From Linnemannia hyalina (Eukaryota; Mortierellomycota; Mortierellomycetes; Mortierellales; Mortierellaceae): a stretch of DNA of 64,000 bases. The position numbers and the translations under genes were made by a program. The stretch lies in assembly GCA_019671135.1 (NCBI GenBank), contig JAHRHY010000022.1:567001-631000 (forward strand), given 5' to 3'. The notes beneath the pieces are model-generated. The model was not told the DNA's origin and made no database searches. It saw only the letters and a list, made by a program, of their open reading frames with translations. The number at the start of each line of letters is the position of its first letter. The first letter of the stretch is position 1. Shown one piece after another: positions 20,405 through 33,671 of the stretch.

Positions 20405-20437
<33 letters not shown>

Positions 20438-23400
20438 CGTAACGGTCAGCGTTTCAGTTTCATATCATATGTTCACACGAGAAAACAACAAGCGAGAAAA
20501 AGAAAGGCATGCGTTACCAAAGTAAGTGGGGAGGAAGACCATGGAGCCGACATAGATGATGAGAGTCGCAATCTCGGACAGGATCATGAATCGGTGCCAG
20601 GTGTTAATTTCCAGAGCGACCATCAACAACTCGTTCAACACCAGTGCTGTGAATGAGATCGACACGATGTTCACAAACTGGTTCTCAAACAGCCAAATTG
20701 ACAAAATCATAATCGCACCACCTATTACAAACGATGAAACGCACAATAAGGACTGTTAGTTTCCACTTGCAATACCAAATAATTCAACAACAGTCATCAC
20801 GACGGCCGAAATGAAAGAAAGTAAGGTTACCTTGGTAGACACTGATGAGGAGCCAGCTGAAGAAGGTCTTGTAGGAGAGAGAGCGTCCCTTGGTGAGGTC
20901 GCGGTAGAGCTCAGGGTACAGCAACGCAATGTCCTCGGGAACATCTTGATCCAGCACCAGCGAGAACACAGGTGCGTTGGTGTAAATGGTAGTATATCCA
21001 ACAATCAGCATGCCCTGGTACAGTGCAATGGGCGCAAAGTAGAACATAGCCGAAAAGACCGCCTGCATGATCGAGATGATCAATCCACGATGGATAACAA
21101 ACTGTGACAGCTTGGCCGATCGCTTGTACGAGTTGCGTCCATGCCACAACAGCAGCTTTGTCAGGTACGAAAACTGATTTACCGAGAAATCCGCTGCCAA
21201 CGACGCCTGTTTGCCCTCCTTGCCGACAATACCGACACCGACATCCGCCTGCTGGATCATCGACACGTCGTTACCACCGTCACCGATACAGCAGATCCTC
21301 TTCTTGGTGTACTGCTTGATGAGACGAGCAATATCGGCCTTTTGAGTGGGCGAACAACGGCAGCAGACAACAACAGGTAATCGGACGGTGATCTCGATGA
21401 ACTCCTCGCGCAGGTAGTCCAGACAAAGTTGAATCGATTCTCCGTCAATGACCAAGCAGCAATCCTTCTTTCCCCTCAACAAGTCCAGTTCATCCTGAGC
21501 ATCCAGCGCATTCGTCACTATATTTTGTAAGTGGCGAAAGTATACTTGTTAGTCAAACTTCTAGAAAACAATGACTTTTTGCCACCAAAACTGTCTCGAT
21601 AACTTACGTTTGGCGATTTGATGGATGCTCTGGTTGCGAGCGACGAGTTTCGACGAGATGGCGATACAGGTGGCGGTCTCGATCTTGTCTCCTGTCAACA
21701 TCCAAATCTTCAGACCAGCGTTCCTCAGCAGCTCAAGTGTCGTCTTGACGCCATCCTGCAGTTTATCCTCGACACCGGTCAGTCCTAACAATTCTAGATC
21801 CTGTTCCAGCACCTGATTGACAACGGCATTCATAGAATTGGTACGGTCGGTGATGTTGGTCTTGGCGACATGATACCTGGCCTCGAACTCCTGGTAAATC
21901 TCCTCAGACAGTCTCTTGCGGGCGACCACCAGCGTTCTTAGACCCTCACGAGCCATGTTGCCGCATTCCTCCTCCAGCCAGTCGTTGTACTGAACAATCT
22001 TGGCCATCACAACATCGGCTCCCTTCTCGTAGAACATAATCTCGCCCGTTGTCAGATCGCGGACAATGATTCCCATGCGCTTGGTCTCACTGGTGAAGGG
22101 AAAGACCTGGAGCACCTCAAACTCGAAAATCTCGCCGCCGGCATTGCGCACATGGATGTTGCTTATGTCTCTGAACACAAGGGTCAGTCCGACGCTCTCG
22201 GTCCAGCGCACAATGGCAACCTCATCGGGAGATGAAGCTTGGTATGTGATACTGCCGTTGTCCTCTGTCACAGGTGTAACGTTGTGGCAGACTGCCAATG
22301 CCTGAACAATATCCCGAACTCGCGACGAGATATCGCGGCGAGCCTTGCTGCCTCCAATGTGTGTCGGCGCCGTTGAGATTCCACGCGTCCTGTTATATCC
22401 GCTCGCTAAGGATAAGTAAATGATTATAGTCTTGGCGTCAGGTTCCGGTGCCAGGTATGAAGAGTGCCATGTTGACAATCGAAGACCGTTCTGAGCTGTT
22501 ACTTACATTGCTGAGAGTAGGCAGTATCAAGGTGAGTAGAAATCTCGTCCATGGTATCAACACTGTACGACATAGTTCCCATATGCAACTTTTTTAGTTC
22601 CATATCTATCGTAGATTCAATCGCGTGTTGTGTAAATTAGTATGCTGACTCAACGGTATCGCATTCTCTATACATAGGACAAGAACACTTTAACATTTAT
22701 CTCCTTACCGTTCTTTGTCAAGGTTCCAGTCTTGTCAGACAAAAGGTACTCAATGCGGCCAAGTTCCTCGGGGATGGTGCTAGTGCGGACAATGGTTCCG
22801 GGAATCTCCTTGTCGTTCATGATTTGCCATCCATAAACGGTCTTGCCCATATCCAAGTTGACACGAAGCGAGATTGGGATAATGGATGAAAACAGAATCA
22901 AGAAACGGAACAGGTAGATGTACCATAGCCCCTCAAATCCATTGAGAGCAATCATCGCTAGCGACAACGTAAGCGTGAATGCACAAAGAATCTACACATT
23001 TACAACAGACACAGTGTTAGTTTCTGGTGAAAGAGGTAAAATGTGCCCCGACAGCTGAGACCTCACGATAGAAACAAATACGTACCTTGGAGAGACGGTT
23101 GACTTCATTGTCCAAGAGTCCAATTTTTGTCTTGGGGTGGTTGGTGTTCATAACAGCGCGGGTGTCCCTGCCAGTGTAGATAACAAATCCGATCGCATTT
23201 CCAGAAGCCACAACAGTGTTGGTCCATAACGTGTTGTCTACGCTCAACGATTCCATGTGTTGGCCCTACATTTTAACAACGGAAGGATACCGAATTGGTC
23301 AGCCAGTGCCACAGCAACCTAGCAGTATCCCCTGCAAAATAGTGACCGTCTATTATCCACTTACAGGACCATCGCCTTCCCGAGTAAAGTTTCCGATAAA

Positions 23401-25753
23401 GCTGTGAATGTCTTTGTGAGGCGAATCGGCATAGATGGATGCGTTGAGTTCGAGCAAAGCCTCGTCACTAGGTAAAGCTTGACAGGATGGCACTGCGAGT
23501 CGCAATTTCCAGTCAGTCTCTCCGTCGAGTTGATCTGTCCTGATAAAGCAAGCGCCAGACTCCTCGGTTGTCCTCAAAAGAACCATGTCGGCGGGCACGT
23601 TCTGGTTCTTCTTGACCACAATCATGTCTCCAACGCGGATCTTTGACGACGGGACCATCTTCAATCCTGAAGGGGTGAGTATCTGGTAGCGTTGAGAGTT
23701 GGCTTCCTGATCCCTGCGATACCGCTTCATGTCATCGATGGCCTCCTTGCCTATCGTCACTGCCAGGACAAAGCACAATGGTGCCACATAGGTCACGATG
23801 TAACCTAAGCAGAGTAATGAAAGAAATAAAAAGACATAATCGTAAGCATGCATATCGATCAGGTCGATGCAAGTGACATTCATGCAGTTGCTCTGTTGTT
23901 TTCCCAATTGACGCCTGTGCTTTTTCCAATCATTCTTTCAACTCCCATGACGCCATTGCAACTCCGCGGTCCACGGGAAAAACGTACCGATCTTCAAGGC
24001 TGGCACGAACTGAGACAAGGCGACCAAGAGGAAGTACAAGTTCAAAAAAAACTTGAACTAAATGATTCAGTGAAGAGAACAACAACGAAGAACACGATCG
24101 TGTGATGTGAGTAAGGGATGTGGTACTTTCCAACTTATGCGCAAGGATGTGATGCATAATGACAAGGATAGAGTACCTGTTCCCAGAGAACCACGGGCAA
24201 GAAGCTGAAGATGTTGTATTTGGTGTTGCGGGTGACATTGGGAGGGTATCTTTTCTTTTCCTTGGCTATCGAACAAAGAGTCAACGAGCAAAATGGCAAA
24301 CGCGTGAGCACAAGCAACCCTTACAACAACAACAACAAGACGTGAGCATGAGACTGAATAGACACGTAAAAAATCACGCATCGACCGGTAATACCAACTC
24401 CCACTTACCTGATGCGTGAAAGTCGATCGTCCGTGATTTTGCTGCCTTGGAGTCTTTGGAGGGTTTGAGTTCGTCCATGATGGCCGATAACCTTTGTCTG
24501 CTGGGTCCTTTGCCCTATGGAATGTCCCCGAGGAAGATGATATAAAGTGTTGCCAGGTAGAAATATTAGCCGGCTGTTGTATTGCTGCTGCAAGAAGAGT
24601 TTGTGTAGTTCGTATCGGTTCGTTTCTGGGTCCCGGTTGTCGAAGGGGCGTGTGCTCGATAAAGGCGGTTGTGTGTGAGGCGTGAAAAATGTGCGAAGGA
24701 AAGGGAAGTGTGGTGGGTCATTTCATGAATTGCAAGACCAAGAAGAGAGGGTGCTCATTGTCGAATGAGACAGAGTGAGTACCTCGATCGTCAAGGATGA
24801 ATGAGAATTGCGAGGAATAAAATAGGGGAGTGTGATTCACATAGGCGTCCTTGTCTTGACGTGTCTGTCAGTCTGTCAGTATGCATGACAGTTGCGATCG
24901 GAATCCCATACCACGCGCTTCCTTCTGCTCAGGAATAGCAAACAAGTGATCACTACACACTACACGAACAACGTTCATAACAAAAAAAAAGGGACGAAGA
25001 GTGACAGAAACCCCTCCTTGCCCCCTTTGTCCCTGTCTGTGTCCCTGGTTCGTCTCCTTTGTTGTCCTTTGTTCGCCCATTGCTGTTCTGTGAGTTGTTT
25101 ACCAACAACGAATGAATCCTGCTTGTCTTGACAGTTGGAAGGAAGGGTAGTTCATAAAAGAAGCGCGAGGGTATTACCTGTGCTGCACCATTATTGTTGT
25201 TGCTGTTTCCACGAGTGGCTCCAGAACTCGAACTGCCCGCAAAAGAAGTGCTGCTATGAAGCAACAAGGGTTCCTCGTCCTCGTCCTCGTCGTCCGAGTA
25301 ACGATACTTGGAATGCTGCCTGCTGTTACTGCTGCTTCCGCTGAGTCCAAGTGCCATGCCTGATGAGCCCGCTGCAGGTGATTGTTGTTGTTGTTGTTGT
25401 TGTTGGTAAAGAGGGGCGGAAGTGGAAGAGGAAGAAGGAGAGGAAGGAGAGAAACCTTGGCCAAAGGTTCCAGGTGAGCCGTCCGAGTCGTGTTGTTGTT
25501 GTTGTTGCTGCGAAGAGGCGGGCGATGCAAAAGCGAGTTGCTTAGGGTAATACGAGTGCTGTTGCGGGGTTGTTGTTGTTGCGGAAGAGGAAGAGGGAGG
25601 TGAGCGTGGACGAGGACTTGTTCTATTGTTGTTGGTTCCTGTTGCAATGGTGGATGAGGATGAGGCTGAGCGTGATCCGTCCCTGTTGAGGGCGATGGTG
25701 TGGCTGTTGGGAGGTAAGGGGTTGAGCGCAAAGGATTCTGTGCCCTTTGACAT
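20263..25753 (-). CDS. NEO1: P4-type ATPase, NEO1/ATP9A-B subfamily (phospholipid flippase)
   Basis: Twelve exons: 25753-25178, 24514-24409, 24265-24177, 24057-23988, 23804-23365, 23265-23086, 22991-22709, 22605-22507, 22405-21608, 21517-20831, 20721-20518 and 20399-20263. They total 1222 codons with every junction in phase. Exon 1 encodes a 192-residue Ser/Asn/Gln-rich tail with an acidic dileucine-like [11 protein letters not shown]. The entry motif RYPPNV and the [19 protein letters not shown] segment begin the membrane domain. The actuator loop carries LDGETDWK. The phosphorylation site is DKTGT at about 22737-22723. The nucleotide domain includes SSPDEVAIV and the hinge includes [23 protein letters not shown] and the very short C-terminal tail point to NEO1/ATP9 rather than the Drs2/Dnf types. 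Such enzymes move aminophospholipids to the cytosolic leaflet of Golgi/endosomal membranes, and the NEO1 class works without a Cdc50 subunit. Residues look complete. Confidence 0.93.
20409..20437. repeat. 29-base poly(A) run in the last flippase intron
   Basis: An uninterrupted run of A on the plus strand (T on the gene strand) lies just upstream of the acceptor for the last exon. It would serve as an unusually long polypyrimidine tract for that splice. The length is prone to slippage and to sequencing error. Confidence 0.9.
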
Positions 25754-26319
25754 TTAGCGGGAAGGAGGATCCTCTCTGTTGAATCGGATGGTAGAAAGTT
25801 TGGAGGTGGGGAGTTGAAAGGTGGAGTGGAGTAGAGGGAGAGAGCAGTGTGAAGTTGAAAATGGATGAGCAAGGTGATTGGAAATGGAGGAAGAAGGAAG
25901 AAGGGAGAAAGAAGAGGAAGGATGGAGCAAAGGTGTAGAAACAAAACAAAGGAAGAAGAAAGAGAGAGGGATAAAGAAGAGCCAAGAAAAGTGGATAAAT
26001 CGACGGAAGGAAGAAGGAGATGAAAGATAACTAGCAACAGCCAAGATACAACGACAGCCTGCTGCTCTTGTTGTCAGTACGGGTACCGGGTTCGATACTG
26101 CAACGGGTGCAAAGGAATGAATCTGTGCACTCTAAGAAGAACAAGTTGCTGCCAAGACAAATAGACACAAGAGTAGCTCTTTCTCCTCTTTCTACTCCTT
26201 CTCCTCCTCGTCTCTTCTCCTCTTCTCCTCTTTCTCCTTGCAACGGACAATAATCGATGATGCGTGGCTGCACCACAGTGGAGAGACACACACACACGGC
26301 ACAATGGTCACGTGATTAT
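25754..26319. other. flippase promoter/leader and APC1 3' flank
   Basis: Both neighbouring genes run leftward, so this 566-base gap holds the APC1 terminator region and the promoter of the flippase gene. It is strongly purine-rich on the plus strand at 25760-26030, i.e. a CT-rich leader on the gene strand. No separate gene is supported. Confidence 0.55.
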
Positions 26320-29300
26320 TTACTCTTGATCAAGAACGAGATACTCAAGCACCTTCAGGCTCACCCGCGGATACGCCACAGAGAACACCTGCGCGAGCAG
26401 GCCATTCATCTCACTCCCACCTGCACCGCTGCTGCTGCTCTGGCCACCTCCCTGACCCAAATGGGGCTGCCATTGGTCCACCGTGTTCTCTAGGGCTCGT
26501 TTCATCGATCGGATCTGATCTGGCCCAGGGATCCTATTCAACTCGAGCCACACTTTGAACCAGTCAGTCTTCACCACCTTCTTCTTCTTACTACTCATAA
26601 CCTCTTCTTCTCCTTCCATTTCCTCTTCTTCTTCTTCTTCGTCGTCTTGCTGCCGCTGCTGCTGCTGCTGTTGCTGTTGCTGTCCGCGACCTCTCGAATA
26701 CGACTTGGCTCCAGACTCACGTTTCTGGTGACCACCACTTCCACCACGCGCTTCACTCTCAGTAAAGGAAGGAAACGTCCCATTTGCAAAGTAGTGGCGC
26801 GCCTTGCCTCGCGTCGTCTTCCACAAATCATCACCAGCATCCTCCTCCTCCCTTTCTCGCTCCATAAACCGCGCGCCCTCATCCTCGACAGGCACCTTCA
26901 TCGCTTGGTCAACCCGCTTCGTCACCTCAGAGTACAGCTCCGTAATCCGGCTGATCTTGACCAACGTCTGGCTCCCATCGTCCTCAATCATCCGAATCCC
27001 GCTGTCACTACTGCCACCACCTCTCGGCCCAGCCGTCCGGTGTCCAAGATCACCACCACCACCAACGCCTCGGCGATCTTGTATCTCCAAGAGTCGGCGC
27101 CCCATCTGCATCTCATAGTACTGCTTCAGGATCCTCAGCTCCCAAAGACTCCTCCACGAGATCTCATCCAGATCCTCCAATCGATTCGCAACATCGTACA
27201 ACCACACATGGGCACCCAGCATCTCCACTTTGTCCATCGTCAGACACTCGTACAGCACGCTCGTAAAATAACTCGCTCGCAGCTCCTCTTTGGCCAGATC
27301 CTCCGTGTCATCGCTTTCAACCATAGGACGCAATCGACAAAGGTACTTTGCAAACGACGCCACCTGAGGATCTTTCAAGAGTGTCAATGAAAAGTCCTGT
27401 CCAAACAACGCAGAGTCAGGCTCAAGCTCATCCTTGAGAGATCCAATGTCAAAGGTATCCTGCAACGAAAACCGTCCTCCGCCCTCTATCGATCGACCAG
27501 CACCACCAGCGAATGAGCCCGCAGTCTTCGAAAAAGTCTCTGCACTGGAATGGATAAATGTCTTTCCCAACGTCCGCTGCCTGCGCATCTCGACCAGACG
27601 CTCCAACTTTTTTCGCCTCTCCCGTCTCGGCCCACCACTCTCCTCAACACCATCGCCCTCCATTCCTTCGCCCGTAAGAACCTTAGGAAATGGCCGTGCA
27701 AGGATCCCACGCATTCCGGAGTGATCCTCGGAATAGCTCAAATGTCCAATCCGTCTCATCACCGCGATCGATCCAGACTTGAGAATCCTCCACATCTGCG
27801 CATAGTCCTCCTTCTCATTGTTGAAATCCAACGTAATCGGCCAGTATCGAGCCCCTTTAATCTCAATCTTGGAGATGGTCGATAGCTCCGGGAGAAGGCA
27901 AGGGGTCATCATCGACAGCTTGGAGGTCGAGTACGGCGTCCTGGCTATGTCTAGCGTAACATTGGGGTTAAGACCAGTGTACTCTGATTCCTGAGAAGCC
28001 GGAATAACTGGCACTTCAGGAACCAACATAGCATCCTGGCCTTCGCCTGCTTGTGACTGGGGTTGATGGACCGTTGGCTTAAGATGGACTGTCACAGGAA
28101 CAGGACAGTAGGCGCCAGTACTGGCCTCCCTTGTCACTAAACATCTTGGCTCAACAGCTAGAACCCACAAATGTCGAAACGCCTGCAAGTGACCGCGATT
28201 GTCCATGGGATCGATGGGCAGGCGTGGATAAAGACTGCACAGAAGTGCTGCCACACACCGGTTGGTGGTTCCGAGGGTACAGCTTCCTCCGCCGAGGAAC
28301 AAAAAGCCAAGGGCCATGTGATAGGCCATATGGCTGCCGTAGTTGGTGTCACCCTTTATCCGTTTGTGCAGCTTGCGAAGCGTGCGGAGGAAATCGATTC
28401 GGCCCGAACCAGCAATCACCATCGAGGTAGCCATTGTCGTCACATCCAAGCATGTCCGCATAGTCGCCATTGTAATGCTGTCCTCGTACGACTCGTCTAA
28501 ATCGCAAATTACACAGAAAAAAATGGTTAATAGAGAATACTACGCCACGGTGCAATTGACTTGGAAGCTGAAAAGAAAATATACCTTGACTGACGCGCCC
28601 GAGCTCGAGAAACATGTCGAGATGCTGATGGATGCACTTGTAGGCTGCCTCGTTACCGCTGCCTGCGAACCGGAGACCAATTGCGAAGCAAGCACCAGCG
28701 CGGATACTGTAGTAGGACTGAGGTCCAGTTTCTGTCTTTGGTGGTCCTCCTGTCTTGACGTCTCGCAGGAACTCTGGCACTTGGGAAAGAACCCAATCCT
28801 CGGAAGGGGTGATCTCGTCCCAAAGAACAATCGCCCTGCAGATGACTCGCAACATGAGAGAGTTGGGGTTGAGGTAGTCCAGCAAGTACTGCGTCTCGGG
28901 CACAGCCAATTTGGCAGCAATAGATCGGCTGCTTGTCTTGAGATACATCAGACCCATCGCAATGGTTGCGCCAGTGCCAGTCAGATCTACTCCCGTATGC
29001 CTGCGAGAGCCGCTCATATCGTCCATCCCTGGGTATGGAGCATTTCCATCTGCCATTCCGTAGTTCTGAGGCCGCCGTGGCCTGTCTGCGCTTCCAGGCA
29101 TGTAGCTCAACAAGACATCGACAATCTTCATATCTCGGAGACCCATAGGCTTGTTTCCCTGTCCGAGTGTAATCAGGCCAAGCCCGAATCCTGCAGCAAC
29201 CGAATGAGCCTCCTGCAGGTTACTCGACAGCTCCAAGAAATGACCCCACGTCGACCCAATCTCTGTCAACATCACCTCAGCCATCCGTCGATTCGAGGTC

Positions 29301-32300
29301 TCCGCATAAACGAGACCGATTCCCAACACGCAGGCAACCTGTGTCAAGAGCGACAGGTTAAACTCGGACCCATCCTTGGGAAGCAAGGCAGGTGCATGCA
29401 GGAACAATAACTTGGTGGTGGCAGTGTTCATGGTGCCGACATAAGCGCACGAGAGGCCGAGAAGGAGTCCAGTCGAGGTCAGCTCGTGCTTGTATGAGAG
29501 ATATCGCCAGACATGTGACCAGGCGAGTTTCTTGAGATGACCAGTTAAGCCGAGGGCGAGCAGAAATCCAGCATGGTTACAGCTGAGGTTGTCGGGTCGA
29601 TTGTAGATGATCCACGAAGGGCTCACATCCTTGCTGGTCGACGAGATCCTGAGTCCTGCAGCGACGCCATTGTTGAACAATGGCCAACTCATGGCCTGGT
29701 CTCCACCAAGAAGGGAAATGTCAAACTCGGTCTCGCCGTACACGGGTAAAATTTTGGCCGTCAGCGTAATATCTGGAAAGGGGCACCGCTGGGTCAAGAT
29801 TTGGGTCACGGTTCCAAAGGTCAAGATCGCACGTCCAACAGGCAAGGCCAAAGTTCGCAGCGCAAGTTTTCGAAGAACCTCTTGATGAGATATCCTCAAA
29901 TCGTCCTCGTTCAAACCGGGTTCGTCCTTGGGTCGAATTTTGAGCATGACTGAAGACTGGAGCATCTTTTGTGTCTCCTCTATCCGCTTGTCGGCTCCGA
30001 ATCGCATGTTGGTGATCTCTGCCTCTGCAATCTCTGTTCCCGTACTCTCCATATCGTTCTCTCGTTCCTGGGGTGTGTCCTCCTTGCAGAGCGTCGCGAT
30101 ATCCTGGCGCTTCGGCGCATCCTATATAATGACCGCGGAATTCCGTTATTATCACTACCATAATGCGATGCGAGGTTTCCATTGAAATATAAACGAGAAG
30201 AGACGTCAACTTACGGTCACTTGAGAGATGGGCTTTATATAATACCCGGGCATCCGGTTGGACTTTAGCTCTGCAAGATCGTTCCTGCCGATAAAGGAGA
30301 GCGCGTATGAGTCCATGTCTGGTGGCGGATTGTTGCGGCACTTCCAGAGAGCCTCCCTGAGAGGAACTGAAATCCCAAAAGGTAGTTGATCCAGCTGTGT
30401 GGTGCTGAACCTTTCCTCGACAATGGCTCTAACTGCACTCTGGTCAGCAGTCTCGCCATCCATCAGCGCAGTATAGAAAGTTGTGACCTTGCGAGTCAGC
30501 TCACATGGTACAGCAGCTGGGATGAGCGAAAGGCCTGGTTCTGGTTCGCGAATCGAAGAAAGGGCGTCCAGAGTGGGAAAGACTGGGGTCTCTTGTGGTC
30601 GTGTTACCATGTCGACGATCCAGTTGAATATGTCCGGCGGATCAAATTGGAACAGCTCCAGCGGCAAAGTTTCTCCTTCCATGAACACCTCTATCATATT
30701 GATATGATCGTTTAGAAGACATTTCATTTCATTTCATACACTAAACTAATGACCCAGATCCACAAGTTGCATCGTTTCGCTACGTTACTTACCAGGCATC
30801 TCTACCCGCTTGGTCGTGGAAAAATCCCGCCGGGCGTAAAAGTCTTCCCACGTCTTCCATCCTACGAGGCGAGCCAATTGCTTCAGCAATGGCTCTAGCT
30901 CCCGTTGCTGAGAAGTGACAATGTTCAGACTACGGTCCACGTAGACGAGATGGAGTGCGACGAGAATAAATGTGTAAAACTTGACCAGGTCCAGATTGAA
31001 CGACTGCCGCGTGGATGGGCCTCTGAGTCTTGCCATCCGTTGTGCTCGAATGACCACCTCTGTGTACGGATTACTCGTCGATGTGGGAAGGTCAGAGGCA
31101 TCTCCTTGAAAGGCTGGATGGTCGAACATGCGCTGGTGGACGTCTGAATCCAAGAAAAAGTTCCAGTCGAGTTCCGACACGTCAGGTTTCTTGGCGACCG
31201 AAGGGAGAGACCGAGACGAGAGGGTTGGTGACGTCAACCCGGTAGGATGGAAGCTAGGATCGCAGTACGAGAGAAGTGTGGCAGAAAAGTTTCCCCATTC
31301 GTCCGTGGCTGGCACTGTTTCGTACTTGGACTCACTGCTGTACTGCAGCTGGAGAAATCGGTGACGAAAATCCCAGAGAATCTCGATTGGCATGGCGAAA
31401 CTGATGGCGTCCAAACACTCCTGCACTAGACTAGACCTGACTACAAAGTCGAGTCTTGCCCGGATGATGGTCCCGCTTCCAAGAATGATATTGAACCTGT
31501 CTTCGACTGCATCTCGGACCTCTGTAATGATGGCGTCCTTGTCCTTTTTAAAGATTGAACTCTTGATCCGGAATGACCCAAGATGATCAATCGCATGTGA
31601 CTTGGGCGGTTGTCCAGAAGTGCTATTCTTGTGGCGCTTGAACTTCTCGATATCGACGTCGACATGACACGGAATGAATTCGTCCGCGTATCCAGTCCAG
31701 AGTAGGAGAGCTCCTTCGGGGGTGACCAACAGAATGTCGCGATAAAACTTGCGAGTTCCTTCCAAAGAAATCGCCGAGCGAGCGGGTCTTGTCCAGAGAT
31801 GAATCGTAAGCTGGTTGGCGATGATTCGGTAACAAGAGATCTTGTCGGCATCCTGGTCGAACACGCAAACAACAGGCGAGCCATCGAGTGCATGAGCACT
31901 CATAATCTTGGAGTTTGCCCTAAACAAATCAAACACAGCAACACTCTCATTATTTAGAATCGCGCACTGTCAGAAAAGTTGCTGCACCTTTGCCCATACC
32001 ACATAATGTGACTTACGACGCTGGGTGGATATCACTCGCGATTTCGTAAAAGTAAGTGTCAGTACGCATCTGAAGGTCCGTATCCAACTCCTCATCATGA
32101 TCGCCAGATATTTGCATCCCCTCCTCGGGCACGATCCTTGAAAACGGCAGAGAAGTCGGCATCTTGGACCCGTACCGCCAAACACGGTGATGCTTGAGCA
32201 GAAGGTCGAATGTGACTACAATATTGTCCACTGTCTCGTAGGAGGATATGAAGACACAGGTGTTGAGAATGTCGCCAACTGTGCCACCCAGATGTCTGAT

Positions 32301-33161
32301 CCGCGGCACATCCTCCTGCGACAGTGTCACCGGTGAAGACGCATCTTTGGCCGGTAGTCTGAAGAGCGTCACGGCTTGGAACTCGTTCAAAGGATCCATG
32401 GTCATATAAAACCGCGCCAGTCCCGAACCATCCTCAATCTCCTCTAGGTCCTCCTCGGGCTCTGTTTTTCGCTCCAGCATCAAACCGAGATCGAGTGCCC
32501 AGACATTGTGGACAGCAAAAGGAAGATGAACTGAGTGTGTCTCGCCGCCCGTGAAGTAGACGCGAACGGTATCTTTGAGGACCACCACAAGAGCCTGTTG
32601 TCGACATTCCCGGTCCATGGAGGCTGTGTTGTTGGTCGAAGGTCGCTGTTGGTTTTGCCCGAAATTATATACATCATCGTTCTCCATCTCGCGATCAGGT
32701 CCGCGGACCGATTTTGTTTTGGAGGAGTTGTTGACCAGGAGCCAGGCAATCAGAGTGTGTTGGACAACCTCGTTCTCGGACGAGAAATCGACGGACATAC
32801 GAAGTACGCCTCCCTGAGCCCAAGTGACCTTGGCGCCCCTGACGACGATTTCAGTATCATACCCTCGAGGACCTATCCTGCTGAGCGAGCTTGCCCCGCT
32901 GTTGTTGTTTGTGCTGGGTTGATAGTTGCTGGCGTCGGTGGCTCCGTTCTGGGCATCAAGGTTGCCTTGGACAATGTCGTCGTATGTCGGCGGGTACAGT
33001 CCATAGCGTGGTCTCGCTCGGCTGGTAGATGCAAAGGGCGTATGTGCACTAGAGCGTGCTGTTTGTGAAGAAGGTCCCTGTGTGGGCTTTGTTGTCGTTG
33101 AGGTTTTAAGAGAGGGTTCAGACCCGAATGGTCTGTATTCTCCGAGGATGGTGATCTCCAT
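26320..33161 (-). CDS. APC1: anaphase-promoting complex subunit 1 (APC1/BimE/Cut4)
   Basis: Five exons: 33161-32017, 31919-30793, 30690-30215, 30121-28585 and 28496-26320. They total 2153 codons with all phases agreeing, slightly longer than the human protein (about 1.9 k residues). The N terminus MEITILGEYRPFG is the typical APC1 start and leads the WD40-like domain (exon 1 and part of exon 2). The proteasome/cyclosome repeat region lies in exon 4 and early exon 5: NHAGFLLALGLTGHL, HELTSTGLLLGLS, VACVLGIGLVYAET and MALGFLFLGGGSCTLG. A C-terminal domain follows and ends in LEYLVLDQE. APC1 is the large scaffold of the APC/C ubiquitin ligase that drives exit from mitosis in the nucleus. The C-terminal part carries a disordered insertion with polyQ and DDEEEEEEEMEGEEE (about 26,600-26,700), unusual for the family. 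It is divergent from INTS3. Confidence 0.93.
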
Positions 33162-33671
33162 GGTGGCTCGACTGTCCAATTCTATTAGTTCGTGAATGTG
33201 TGTTCCTTGAACGAGGGTTTCCTGGTCCCCGAGCTTGTTGTCCCGTGTGCGGTTCTGGAGAGATCATGAATAGACGAAAGAAGTGGTGGCAAAAGTACCG
33301 AGCAAGAAAAGGGCACACAAAGAGACGGCCAGCCAACTGCGCGTCTCTTGGGATATATCACGTGTGCCGTGTGCCTGGACTCTGGATGTGTGTGGAGAAG
33401 TCACAAATCAGCACACTATAAAAGCGAGGAGTGAACCTTTTCGCTTCTTTTTTCTCATCAATCCCATTCACATCGCGTCGATCCTCCCTTTTCCCACCCA
33501 CCGCTCTGCTGGGGCACTCACTCATTACATCACCCTCAGACAGCTCCACAGCGAGTGTCTCCCATTTGTACATTACCCTCTCCAATAAGGCACCTTACAT
33601 ACGCACATCCACGCACACTTCTCCTCACGCTCACTTTTTTACCCGGAAACAAGAAATTTGATTAGCAAAAG
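33162..33671. promoter_or_regulatory. shared APC1/INTS3 intergenic promoter region
   Basis: APC1 (minus) and INTS3 (plus) start 510 bases apart. TATAAAAG at 33417-33424 points toward INTS3 and lies about 250 bases before its ATG, followed by a CT-rich leader. No matching TATA element is obvious for APC1. Co-regulation of the two genes is possible but not shown. Confidence 0.5.

Noticed and set aside
25174..26037. 287-codon minus-strand Leu/Ser/Pro-rich frame overlapping flippase exon 1
   Set aside because: It overlaps, in a different frame, the exon that splices in phase to the flippase and otherwise covers the CT-rich leader.
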